The notes beneath the pieces were generated by a model. The model was not told where the DNA came from. It did no database searches and saw only the letters and a program-made list of their open reading frames with translations. From NCBI GenBank assembly GCA_031262265.1, contig JAISIB010000001.1, positions 1 through 23,057 on the forward strand: a DNA stretch of 23,057 nucleotides, in the 5' to 3' direction. The position numbers were made by a program, and so were the translations under genes. How positions within the stretch are numbered: the first letter of the stretch is position 1; each line of letters begins with the position of its first letter. Shown one piece after another: positions 15,043 through 22,464 of the stretch. The DNA is from Prevotellaceae bacterium (GTDB taxonomy: Bacteria; Bacteroidota; Bacteroidia; Bacteroidales; Bacteroidaceae).

Positions 15043-15951
15043 TTATATGCGCGTACGGTCTGGCTGTTTTTCCGTCCAATAGACGCCGAAAATAGTAAAG
15101 GCCATACCGACAATAGCCATCCAAGTAATACGTTCGTGCAGTATGGGAGCAGAAAAGAGTAGGGTGAATACGGGAATAAAGTAGATGAAAGCCGTCACAC
15201 GTACCACGCCGAGCGTATGAATAGCCATGTTCCACATCACATAGCAGAGCAACGATGCCACGATGCCGAGGAAAAGTAAGTGACCGACGGCAGCGGGCGA
15301 GCTTATCAACGAGCTGAAATGAAAGGCGTCGTTCGGTGTGCCGAGTGCGAACGGCAGAGCGGTCAGAATGCCGTAGATAAAGACCTTACGCGTGAGGAAC
15401 AGCGACGAATAGCCTGCGGAGGATAACTTACGCAAAGCCGTTCCGTAGAACGCCCACGAGAGTGCTGCCAACAAGCTAAGGATATAGCCGGTTATGTGCA
15501 GATTCAATACGATGCTGCCATTGAAAATAACTAACGCCACGCCGAGCAACGCCAAAAAAGAACCGACGATCAGTTGACGACTCATGCGCATGGACGAACG
15601 AAAGAAGATCCGTAGCACAAAGGCCGTCAGAATAGGCGACGTACTAACGAGTAGGGATACATCCGTCGCCTGCGTAATTTGTAGAGCCGTGTTTTCTGCC
15701 AAAAAATACATGGATCCGCCGCCCAGTCCCAACACGATACATAACAGTTCGTCGCGCCATGAACGGCAAAACAATGCTTGTCGCGTGAAGAACCAAAGGC
15801 CGACGTAGGCTATTGCGAATCGGTAGATGAAAATCTCGACCGGAGAAAGTCCGTGTTCTATGAGGATCTTGGTAGATACGAACGTCTCGCCCCACACGAT
15901 GACGGTGAAGATGGCAAACAGATAGCTGATCGTTCGGTTTTGTGTGCCCAC
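15043..15951 (-). CDS. DMT-superfamily (EamA) transporter
   Basis: A 302-residue integral membrane protein with about ten hydrophobic segments in two EamA repeats (for example Y-L-F-A-I-F-T-V-I-V-W-G near the start and I-L-S-L-L-A-A-L-S-W-A-F-Y-G in the second half). Members export or import amino acids and other metabolites; the substrate is unknown. The start is the GTG at 15951, two bases after the symporter stop. It gives the family's normal length and N-terminus, whereas reading further upstream only translates the end of the symporter gene in another frame. Last gene of the pyrH-frr-upp-symporter run. Confidence 0.85.
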   Translation of the reverse strand: MGTQNRTISYLFAIFTVIVWGETFVSTKILIEHGLSPVEIFIYRFAIAYVGLWFFTRQALFCRSWRDELLCIVLGLGGGSMYFLAENTALQITQATDVSLLVSTSPILTAFVLRIFFRSSMRMSRQLIVGSFLALLGVALVIFNGSIVLNLHITGYILSLLAALSWAFYGTALRKLSSAGYSSLFLTRKVFIYGILTALPFALGTPNDAFHFSSLISSPAAVGHLLFLGIVASLLCYVMWNMAIHTLGVVRVTAFIYFIPVFTLLFSAPILHERITWMAIVGMAFTIFGVYWTEKQPDRTRI

Positions 15952-15953
15952 GA

Positions 15954-17606
15954 TTATTCTTTGTCTTTGCGCAGTGTCCGGCGATAGGCTCGTTCCATAC
16001 TTTTCATCTCTTTGCGTAGGGTCAGCATACCGATTAGGTTCGGTAGAGTCATTAGTACGATCGCTACGTTGGCCAGATTCCATATAATGGTGGTATCGGT
16101 GAACGAGGCGATGAAGAATGCGACACAGTAGATAATCCGAAACGGCAATACGAAGCGTTGGCCACCCAGAAAAATAACGGAGCGGTCGCCATAATACGAC
16201 CACGCTATGGCTGTGGAGAACGCGAAAAAGAGTAGACTGATGCTGATAATGTATTTACCCCACACGCCTAAGAAACTTTGCGAGAAAGCTACGGTACTGA
16301 GCGGCGCACTGTGAATGAGCGAGCGTCCGCTTATTTGCAGACTTCCGTCGCGCGGCTTTCCGTTCACTACTTGTATGTCGCCTGTGTAAGGCACTCCGTT
16401 TCGGCTGATCGTAACATCTTCGGCTATGGAACGGCTTTGTAAAACGCTGACGCCGGAGACTTTTCCGTTTTCTACGCGCAAAGTACCGGAATAGAGTGGG
16501 AGAGGAGCATCGCCTACGATGTGGTGATGCAACTTCTCTACGTCTGCTTGATTAGTGTCGTCATATACGGCAGCCAGAATCTCCATATCCGTCAGTTGAA
16601 AGAGGTTGCTTTGCTTTTCCTGCCATACGCCGGAAGAAAGTAACGTCATGCCCGTCAGGAAACAAATGATTAGCGTATCTAAGAACGGTTCGAGGAGCGC
16701 AACAACGCCTTCGGATACCGGTTCCTGCGTGCGCGCTGCAGCATGCGCAATGGGTGCTGAGCCTTGACCCGCTTCGTTGGAGAATAGCCCGCGATTTACT
16801 CCCCTATTAAAGGCGAATGCGAACGTAGCCCCGAGAAATCCGCCCGTAGCAGCCGTGCCGGTGAATACATTGGTGAATATGGATATGAACGACGGCAGTA
16901 TATTTTGATAATTATACGCAAGTACCATGATAGCTGCAACGATGTAGAGGACAGACATGAAAGGTACTAACACAGAAGTTACTTTTGCGATGCGTTTGAT
17001 GCCGCCGATGACGATCAACGCCAAGATGAGAGACAGTACGGCACCGGTTATAATAGGAGGAATGCTGAACGTGTGAAACATAGCCCCCGCAATACTATTG
17101 ATCTGCGGCAAGCTACCCGTACCGAACGAGCTGATGATCGCTGCGACGGCAAAGAATCCTGCCAGCCACGGAGCTTTCATCCGTTTCTTCATGTAATACA
17201 TCGGACCTCCCGCGATACTTCCGTCCGGTAGCACGTCGCGATATTTATGCGAGAGGCTTACTTCGACAAACTTAGTCGTCATGCCCAGAAATGCCGAGAC
17301 CATCATCCAAAATAACGCCGATGGGCCGCCCAAGTGTATAGCCAGTGCGACGCCGGCAATGTTTCCCGTACCTACCGTACCCGATAGTGCGGTGGTCAGC
17401 GATTGAAAATGCGAGGTGTCGCCTATGTGATGTTTTCGGTCATAGTGTCCGAAGAGTACGCGCGTTCCGTGTCGAAAGTAGCGGATTTGCGGGAAACCTA
17501 AGTAACAAGTAAAAAAAAGTCCTGTCCCTAACAAAAGGAAGACGAACCACTGTGAACTTCCGAGTATCGAGTCGGCTTGCAGCAGTAGATTGTTGAATAT
17601 GTCCAT
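15954..17606 (-). CDS. AGCS-family sodium:amino-acid symporter with inserted domain
   Basis: A 550-residue inner-membrane symporter of the alanine/glycine:cation family. The family signature is at residues 271-289 (N-R-G-L-F-S-N-E-A-G-Q-G-S-A-P-I-A-H-A), with G-T-V-G-T-G-N-I-A-G-V near 76-86 and F-S-T-A-I-A-W-S-Y-Y-G-D near 463-474. It is about 80-100 residues longer than usual. The extra length lies between S-G-V-W (325-328) and S-T-V-A-F-S (437-442), where typical members have only a short loop. The insert contains two related units of about 35 residues (Y372-S-G...V-E-N-G-K and Y407-T-G...V-V-N-G-K). The gene begins with ATG, 34 bases after upp. Confidence 0.88.
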   Translation of the reverse strand: MDIFNNLLLQADSILGSSQWFVFLLLGTGLFFTCYLGFPQIRYFRHGTRVLFGHYDRKHHIGDTSHFQSLTTALSGTVGTGNIAGVALAIHLGGPSALFWMMVSAFLGMTTKFVEVSLSHKYRDVLPDGSIAGGPMYYMKKRMKAPWLAGFFAVAAIISSFGTGSLPQINSIAGAMFHTFSIPPIITGAVLSLILALIVIGGIKRIAKVTSVLVPFMSVLYIVAAIMVLAYNYQNILPSFISIFTNVFTGTAATGGFLGATFAFAFNRGVNRGLFSNEAGQGSAPIAHAAARTQEPVSEGVVALLEPFLDTLIICFLTGMTLLSSGVWQEKQSNLFQLTDMEILAAVYDDTNQADVEKLHHHIVGDAPLPLYSGTLRVENGKVSGVSVLQSRSIAEDVTISRNGVPYTGDIQVVNGKPRDGSLQISGRSLIHSAPLSTVAFSQSFLGVWGKYIISISLLFFAFSTAIAWSYYGDRSVIFLGGQRFVLPFRIIYCVAFFIASFTDTTIIWNLANVAIVLMTLPNLIGMLTLRKEMKSMERAYRRTLRKDKE

Positions 17607-17640
17607 TTGGTATTATGTTTAAGAAAGTAGTGGTTTTGTT

Positions 17641-18288
17641 TTATTTTTCACCGTAGGCCAAGTCGCCGGCATCGCCCAAGCCGGGCACAATATACGAGTG
17701 CTCGTCAATCTCAGGGTCAATCGCCGCACACCAAACGGTAGTATCCTCCGGAAATGTCTGTCGGATGTATTCAATGGCTTGTTGGCTGGCGATCACAGCA
17801 GCGATATGTATGGCGGCAGGCGTTCCTTTGGTTAGCAGCGCGCGGTATGTCAACTCCATCGAACTGCCGGTAGCCAGCATAGGGTCTATGAGTATGAGCG
17901 TCTTCCCGTCCAATGGCGGTGCGGCAATGTATTCAATGAAAACATCGAACTTCAAACGGTCTTTATATTTGCGATATGCAGACACGAACGCATTTTCGGC
18001 GCAGTCGAAATAGTTTAAAAAACCCTGATGTAAGGGCAAACTGGCGCGTAGAATGGCGGCCAGCACGAGCGCATCGTCCGGCGTGCTGACGGGCGCGATG
18101 CCCAGTGGCGTCGTTACGTGCTTCGTGGAGTAATGCAAGTCTTTGCTTACTTCATACGCCATGATTTCTCCGATACGCTCAATGTTTCGTCGAAAGCGCA
18201 GGCGATCTTGTTGCACGTGCACGTCGCGAATTTCGGCAATGAACCGATTCAATACGGAGTTCGTCTCTCCCAGATGAACGAGCTTCAT
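17641..18288 (-). CDS. upp: Uracil phosphoribosyltransferase
   Basis: A 215-residue salvage enzyme making UMP from uracil and PRPP. The PRPP loop is L-I-L-I-D-P-M-L-A-T-G-S-S-M (131-144) and the C-terminus carries the uracil-binding Y-I-V-P-G-L-G-D-A-G-D-L-A-Y-G. The N-terminal F-R-R-N-I-E-R-I-G-E-I-M-A-Y-E is also characteristic. The middle part (I-L-R-A-S-L-P-L-H-Q-G-F-L-N-Y-F) departs from the usual G-L-G-M type sequence, a variant I associate with Bacteroidetes. It begins one base after the frr stop, so it is co-transcribed with pyrH and frr; its product UMP is the PyrH substrate. Confidence 0.9.
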   Translation of the reverse strand: MKLVHLGETNSVLNRFIAEIRDVHVQQDRLRFRRNIERIGEIMAYEVSKDLHYSTKHVTTPLGIAPVSTPDDALVLAAILRASLPLHQGFLNYFDCAENAFVSAYRKYKDRLKFDVFIEYIAAPPLDGKTLILIDPMLATGSSMELTYRALLTKGTPAAIHIAAVIASQQAIEYIRQTFPEDTTVWCAAIDPEIDEHSYIVPGLGDAGDLAYGEK

Positions 18289-18289
18289 A

Positions 18290-18850
18290 TTATACGGTCA
18301 TTATCTCTTTGTCTTTCACTGCCAGCAGCTCGTCCACTTTCTTGATATACTTGTCGTGTATCTTTTGCAGCTTCTCTTCGGCATCTTTACCGCTATCTTC
18401 CGACAATCCCTCCTTTACGGCTTTCTTTATCTGGTCGTTTCCTTCGCGGCGGGCGTTGCGTACGCTCACTTTGGCCGTTTCCGCTTCACTTTTGCATTGT
18501 TTGGAGAGTTGTTTGCGGCGTTCTTCCGTCAACGGGGGGATACCTATACGAATCAATTCGCCGTTGTTTTCGGGCATGATACCTAAGTCCGAGTCGATAA
18601 TGGCTTTCTCGATGACTTTAAACATTGACTTATCCCACGGCTTGATGGCGATGCTGCGCGCATCGGGCGTGGTGATGGCAGCCACGTTGTTTAGCGGCAC
18701 CATGCTTCCGTATGAGTTGACACGAATGCCGTCCAATATGCGCGTATTGGCCTTGCCGGCGCGAATATGCGCGAAAGATTCTTCGAGGTACATGATTGCC
18801 ATGTCCATTTTCTCTTGTGCATCGTTGATGCAAGTACTTGCGTCTATCAT
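18290..18850 (-). CDS. frr: Ribosome recycling factor
   Basis: A 186-residue translation factor that, with EF-G, splits post-termination ribosomes. The family pattern is clear: the long helix with A-H-I-R-A-G-K-A-N-T-R-I-L-D, the beta domain with V-P-L-N-N-V-A-A-I-T-T-P-D-A-R, P-W-D-K-S-M, G-I-P-P-L-T-E-E-R-R-K-Q-L, and the C-terminal R-N-A-R-R-E-G-N-D-Q-I-K-K. Length is standard. It starts at ATG 18850. The 100 bases separating it from pyrH are almost filled by a 21-bp-periodic repeat array whose reading continues to the start codon. Confidence 0.97.
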   Translation of the reverse strand: MIDASTCINDAQEKMDMAIMYLEESFAHIRAGKANTRILDGIRVNSYGSMVPLNNVAAITTPDARSIAIKPWDKSMFKVIEKAIIDSDLGIMPENNGELIRIGIPPLTEERRKQLSKQCKSEAETAKVSVRNARREGNDQIKKAVKEGLSEDSGKDAEEKLQKIHDKYIKKVDELLAVKDKEIMTV

Positions 18851-18858
18851 AATCGTAC

Positions 18859-18942
18859 AGTTGAATTAAAATATCATAGTCAGAAGATAAAATATCGTAG
18901 TCGGAAAATCAAATATCTTACGGGCTTGTCGACATATCTTAC
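18859..18942 (-). repeat. 21-bp-periodic repeat array in the pyrH-frr spacer
   Basis: On the minus strand four units begin at 18942 (GTAAGATAT), 18921 (GTAAGATAT), 18900 (CTACGATAT) and 18879 (CTATGATAT), spaced exactly 21 bp. A partial fifth (GTACGATTAT) begins at 18858 and overlaps the frr start codon. The second and third units end in CCGA and CTGA. The GTAAGATAT core is shared with the unit at 7173 before ansA. The array is on the transcribed strand of the operon and so would also appear in the mRNA. Confidence 0.65.
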
Positions 18943-18950
18943 GAGGAAAA

Positions 18951-19661
18951 TTACGGATGCACGGTCGTTCCGATCGGTTCGCCCATGATTACCTTTTTCA
19001 GATTGCCGACGGTGTCCATATCGAACACGACAATCGGCAGACCGTTCTCTTTACACATCGTCGTAGCGGTCAGATCCATCACTTTCAGACCGCGTTGATA
19101 GATTTCATCATAGGTGATTTCCGTGAACTTGGTGGCGTGCGGATCTTTCTCGGGGTCGGCGGTATAAATGCCGTCCACGCGCGTGCCTTTCAGCATGACG
19201 TCGGCCTCAATCTCGATGCCTCGTAGCGAGGAGCCGGTATCCGTCGTGAAGAACGGGTTGCCCGTGCCACCCGAGAGTATAACGATTTCGCCTTGCTCCA
19301 TACATTCGATGGCGCGCCATTTGTTGTAAAACTCGCCGACAGGCTCCATACGAATGGCAGTCAGCACGCGCGTTTTCACACCGAGGCTTACTAATGCGGA
19401 ACTAAGGGCGAGGCTGTTGATAACAGTGGCCAACATGCCCATTTGGTCGCCTTTCACGCGGTCGAAACCTTTGGCGGCACCGCTCAGCCCGCGAAATATA
19501 TTTCCGCCGCCAATGACGATGCCGATTTGTACGCCCAGTGCGTGAATCTCGCGGATTTGTGCGGCGTATTCGCCCAATCGTTTTTCATCGATGCCGTATT
19601 GCCGTTCGCCCATCAGGCTCTCGCCGCTCAATTTCAAGAGTATTCTTTTGTATTTTGTCAT
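18951..19661 (-). CDS. pyrH: UMP kinase
   Basis: A 236-residue amino-acid-kinase-fold enzyme phosphorylating UMP to UDP in pyrimidine nucleotide synthesis. Signatures are K10-L-S-G-E-S at the N-terminus, the glycine loop I-G-G-G-N-I-F-R-G (50-58), the UMP-binding D-R-V-K-G-D-Q-M-G-M-L-A-T (67-79), and the later K-G-T-R-V-D-G-I-Y-T-A-D-P. The ATG at 19661 gives the normal N-terminus (MTKYKRILLKLSGES). An in-frame TTG at 19685 lies inside the -7 box and is rejected. First gene of the pyrH-frr-upp-symporter-DMT run, and divergent from the DUF4831 gene. Confidence 0.96.
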   Translation of the reverse strand: MTKYKRILLKLSGESLMGERQYGIDEKRLGEYAAQIREIHALGVQIGIVIGGGNIFRGLSGAAKGFDRVKGDQMGMLATVINSLALSSALVSLGVKTRVLTAIRMEPVGEFYNKWRAIECMEQGEIVILSGGTGNPFFTTDTGSSLRGIEIEADVMLKGTRVDGIYTADPEKDPHATKFTEITYDEIYQRGLKVMDLTATTMCKENGLPIVVFDMDTVGNLKKVIMGEPIGTTVHP

Positions 19662-19682
19662 GCGAAAATTGATTTTGATACG

Positions 19683-19690
19683 CAAAAGTA
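19683..19690 (-). promoter_or_regulatory. -7 promoter box of pyrH
   Basis: The minus strand reads TACTTTTG, an exact TAnnTTTG, 21 bases before the pyrH ATG. A TTTG lies upstream at 19714-19717 but with a 23-bp spacing, longer than usual, so the -33 assignment is doubtful. Confidence 0.5.
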
Positions 19691-19759
19691 CAACATATTC
19701 CCATTCTACATATCAAAACTATGCGGAGAAATTGCCATATTTGCAAAAAAATAAGAGAA

Positions 19760-20857
19760 ATGAAGCATATTATGAACAAATATATCAGTCTTTTGGTGAT
19801 GCCTGCGCTTGCCGTGGATGTCGGGGCGCAGACGGAAGTGCTGCCCGGCGTGACGCGCGGAAAAGACTACGGCATTGTCTATACTTTGCCTAAGACGGAA
19901 ATCTCGGTGACCGTACGCGCGCAGCAGATCTCCTATCGGCCGGGAGAGTTTAGTCGTTATGCCGATCAATATCTAAGGCTCAGCAACGTATCGGGTACGG
20001 CGGAAGAACACTGGGAACTAACGGATATTCTGGTGGAGACGGTGGGCGTGCCCGATAAGGAACGCACTTATTTCGTTAAGTTGAAGGATAAGACGGTAGC
20101 GCCGCTGATAGAATTGACGGAAGAAGGTTTGATAAGGAGCATAAATGTGCCGCTTGGCGAGCGAACGCCCGTAGTTAGGAAGCCGGCCACGGAGGTTGTC
20201 GAGACGCCGAAGAAGCGGGTAAATCCACGCGACTTTTTCAGTCAGGAAATACTCATGGCTAATTCCTCGGCGAAGATGGCTGAGTTGGTGGCGCAAGAGA
20301 TCTATGCCATTCGCGAAAGTCGTAGTGCCCTCGTGCGCGGGCAAGCGGAGACGATGCCAACCGACGGCGAACAGTTGCGCCTGATGTTGGACAATCTGCA
20401 TACGCAAGAGCAAGCGTTACTCTCGTTGTTCGCCGGCGTACGCGATACGATTACGCACGTATATACTTATCAAATTGTGCCGGACGCGGCTTTTGCCGAC
20501 CGTATTCTGCTGCGTTTTTCGCGCAAATTGGGCGTGCTGTCGGCCGACGACTTGGCCGGTGCGCCGGTGTATGCGACGCTGACAGATTTGCACTCCGTCG
20601 CACCGCCGGCAACGGCAGTGGCCGACGGGAAGGCTAAGAAGGAGTTGATGGGCGTGGCTTACAATGTGCCCGGACGCGCCGAACTATCCGTTGAATACGA
20701 TAATCGACAGATATTCCAATCCGAAATGCTGATTACCCAATTCGGTATTCAAGAATATCTCGCGCCCGAATTGTTTAATAAGAAATCGACGATACAAGTC
20801 TACTTCAATCCGGAAAGCGGAAGCCTGCGCAAAGTAGAACAGAAGGCGGAACAATGA
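19760..20857 (+). CDS. DUF4831 family exported protein
   Basis: A 365-residue protein of unknown function, matching by general pattern the Bacteroidetes DUF4831 family. The N-terminus has a short hydrophobic export signal (K-Y-I-S-L-L-V-M-P-A-L-A-V, cleavage likely after V-G-A) without a lipobox Cys. The mature part begins G-K-D-Y-G-I-V-Y-T-L-P-K-T and carries a central E-I-Y-A-I-R-E-S-R-S-A-L segment typical of the family. The C-terminus reads I-Q-V-Y-F-N-P-E-S-G-S-L-R-K-V. Start choice is uncertain between ATG 19760 and ATG 19772; a longer reading from 19721 adds a cysteine-containing leader unlike a signal peptide. A CATATTTG at 19736-19743 is a near-match -7 box. The stop overlaps the phosphatase start (ATGA). 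Confidence 0.7.
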   Translation: MKHIMNKYISLLVMPALAVDVGAQTEVLPGVTRGKDYGIVYTLPKTEISVTVRAQQISYRPGEFSRYADQYLRLSNVSGTAEEHWELTDILVETVGVPDKERTYFVKLKDKTVAPLIELTEEGLIRSINVPLGERTPVVRKPATEVVETPKKRVNPRDFFSQEILMANSSAKMAELVAQEIYAIRESRSALVRGQAETMPTDGEQLRLMLDNLHTQEQALLSLFAGVRDTITHVYTYQIVPDAAFADRILLRFSRKLGVLSADDLAGAPVYATLTDLHSVAPPATAVADGKAKKELMGVAYNVPGRAELSVEYDNRQIFQSEMLITQFGIQEYLAPELFNKKSTIQVYFNPESGSLRKVEQKAEQ

Positions 20858-21312
20858 AAAAGATTCTTTTTGTGTGTATGGGCAATATCTGCCGTTCGCC
20901 GATGGCAGAGGCTATTATGAAGAAGTTGGTGGAAGAAGTTGGCCGCAGTGAAGAGTTCGTGATCGATTCGGCAGGCATATTGCGCTATCACGAAGGGGAA
21001 TTGGCCGATGATAGGATGCGGGCGCACGCCGCTCGGCGCGGCTATCGATTGACGCATCGTTCGCGCCCCGTACGTTCGGTAGATTTTGAAACGTTTGACC
21101 TCATTGTCGGCATGGACGACCGCAATATTGACGATTTGCGGGAGCGTGCTCCTTCTATTGAAGCCGAGCAGAAAATTCGGCGCATGACAACCTACTGCAT
21201 CGCCCATGCTGCTACGCACGTCCCCGATCCTTATTACGGCGGGGATGCCGGTTTTGAACACGTCATTGATTTGTTGGAAGATGCCTGCCGCGGATTGCTG
21301 CTGGCGGTATGA
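20854..21312 (+). CDS. Low-molecular-weight protein tyrosine phosphatase
   Basis: A 152-residue cytoplasmic phosphatase. The P-loop is C8-M-G-N-I-C-R14-S-P with nucleophile Cys8 and phosphate-binding Arg14. The general acid is in V-P-D125-P-Y-Y, and Ile/Asp-Ser-Ala-Gly near residue 38-41 completes the pattern. Relatives in Gram-negatives, including one studied in Porphyromonas gingivalis, dephosphorylate tyrosine kinases that control exopolysaccharide export. A kinase partner is not in the window, but polysaccharide genes lie just beyond. Overlap with the DUF4831 gene by four bases implies coupled translation. A stable hairpin follows the stop. Confidence 0.93.
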   Translation: MKKILFVCMGNICRSPMAEAIMKKLVEEVGRSEEFVIDSAGILRYHEGELADDRMRAHAARRGYRLTHRSRPVRSVDFETFDLIVGMDDRNIDDLRERAPSIEAEQKIRRMTTYCIAHAATHVPDPYYGGDAGFEHVIDLLEDACRGLLLAV

Positions 21313-21328
21313 GCGGAGGAAACAAAAC

Positions 21329-21357
21329 CTCCCCGTTCGGGCTTTCCGAGCGGGGAG
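21329..21357 (+). terminator. Hairpin terminator after the tyrosine phosphatase gene
   Basis: The arms CTCCCCGTTCGG (21329-21340) and CCGAGCGGGGAG (21346-21357) pair over 12 positions with one G-U pair and a 5-base loop. It begins 16 bases after the stop codon. There is no clean U tract (ATTCTAT follows), so the call rests on stem strength and position. Confidence 0.7.
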
Positions 21358-21396
21358 ATTCTATATCAATGTACAGCTCAATAATACCTTCTTCGT

Positions 21397-21438
21397 ACCT
21401 TATTCTTCCGACATAGGCGGAAAGCGAAGGAATAAGGT
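21397..21438. other. Bulged stem-loop in the convergent spacer
   Basis: Outer arms ACCTTATTC (21397-21405) and GAATAAGGT (21430-21438) pair perfectly. Inside, TTCCG (21406-21410) pairs with CGGAA (21418-21422) across a 7-base loop, leaving a 7-base bulge on the right. No protein gene covers it. The 298 bases from 21313 to 21610 hold only this, the terminator before it and the palindrome after it. Confidence 0.4.
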
Positions 21439-21533
21439 GGGGGTAATATGCGACAAGAGATGCTGCATTGTCAGAAAGGGTATATTAGTCTTTATTCCAT
21501 TTTCTCGAAATATGCGTCAGTATGGGTTTAAAA

Positions 21534-21563
21534 TAATTAATCCCTCACATGAGGGATTAATTA
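21534..21563. terminator. 30-bp palindrome, likely terminator of the glycosyltransferase gene
   Basis: Perfect 14-base arms TAATTAATCCCTCA (21534-21547) and TGAGGGATTAATTA (21550-21563) flank two bases. It begins 47 bases beyond the minus-strand glycosyltransferase stop, and on that strand TTTTAAACC follows. It is the natural candidate for ending that operon and can fold on either strand. Confidence 0.55.
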
Positions 21564-21610
21564 TAGCTAAACAGTGTCGTTTCGTGTTGATTTTAAAGTT
21601 TTCTTTAAGG

Positions 21611-22441
21611 CTATTTCGCAGACAGATAGCACTTAATAACTTTTTTATTTATGTCTCTACGTTCTTTATCCCATATCCATCCCCATTTATTGAAGTAGCG
21701 AATGGCTGATTTGATGTGAATCCACATCAAACGTCGATTGCGGTAAGATTCTTTGTTGTATTGATGGATGATAGATACTTGCGGATAGAATAACGTTTGA
21801 TACTTTTGATGAATGCGGCGGACGAGGTCAGTATCTTCACAATACATATAGAAACGCTCATCGAATAAACCGGTTTCTTGAATGCTGGACACGCGCAAAA
21901 ACATAAAACAACCCGATAGGTTTGGGATGTTCATTATACAGTTGTAGTTTGATGCATGCATTTCGTATTTTGTATTGCGTTTGTTTACGATCTCCTTGAG
22001 GGGTAAGAATCGTCGGAAAATCAAGTCAAATGGTTCGGGTAACAATTTGCAAAGATATTGTACGCTGTTGTCTGGGTAGAGTACTTTGGGCATTATTAGT
22101 CCAACGTTCAAATGTGCATCCATGTATGCGGATAAGTTTTCAATGATTCCATTATCAAATTCCAAATCAGAATTTAATACGATATGATAATTGGCACGCT
22201 CGGCGATAGCTGCTTTGAGAGCTATGTTATGTGCAGCTCCAAAGCCTATGTTTTTGTTATTGAATAAATAACGAATCTTAGTTGCCGATAGTGTTTGAAG
22301 ATATTTGAGTTTATCAGTCCTTGAATTGTCTATCAAATAAATTTGCTCAATCGGACTCTCTAACAAGCAGCGAAGCAATTTCTCTACATCTGTTACTGAT
22401 GTGTGATAGAGAACTATTGATGCGGATATTCTTGAGTTCAT
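21611..22441 (-). CDS. Family 2 glycosyltransferase
   Basis: A 276-residue GT-A fold enzyme of the rhamnosyltransferase-like type. It begins A-S-I-V-L-Y-H-T (7-14), has L-I-D-N-S (36-40), N-N-K-N-I-G-F-G-A-A-H-N (61-72) and the metal-binding region L-N-S-D-L-E-F (89-95). Later, L-S-G-C-F-M-F-L-R and E-T-G-L-F-D-E-R-F-Y-M-Y-C-E-D-T-D-L supply the acceptor side and catalytic acid. No membrane segment is seen, so it likely works at the cytoplasmic face on a lipid-linked glycan. The donor sugar is not readable. It starts at ATG, 23 bases after the upstream acyltransferase. Both genes are more A+T-rich than the rest of the window. Confidence 0.88.
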   Translation of the reverse strand: MNSRISASIVLYHTSVTDVEKLLRCLLESPIEQIYLIDNSRTDKLKYLQTLSATKIRYLFNNKNIGFGAAHNIALKAAIAERANYHIVLNSDLEFDNGIIENLSAYMDAHLNVGLIMPKVLYPDNSVQYLCKLLPEPFDLIFRRFLPLKEIVNKRNTKYEMHASNYNCIMNIPNLSGCFMFLRVSSIQETGLFDERFYMYCEDTDLVRRIHQKYQTLFYPQVSIIHQYNKESYRNRRLMWIHIKSAIRYFNKWGWIWDKERRDINKKVIKCYLSAK

Positions 22442-22464
22442 GTGAGAAATGTGTATTTGTACTA

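Noticed and set aside
15952..16203. N-terminal extension of the DMT transporter to 16203
   Set aside because: This stretch is the symporter gene in another frame. The GTG at 15951 gives the normal family length and N-terminus.
18309..18869. 186-residue open frame on the + strand exactly opposite frr and of the same length
   Set aside because: frr is unmistakable on the minus strand. The antisense translation is Ser/Leu-rich and resembles no family; its length match is coincidence.
18859..18942. CRISPR array
   Set aside because: Units are contiguous, only 21 bp and degenerate, with no repeat/spacer alternation and no cas gene in the window.
21206..21709. 167-residue + strand open frame across the hairpin-rich spacer
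   Set aside because: It overlaps the phosphatase and glycosyltransferase ends, reads through two strong hairpins and shows no domain pattern.
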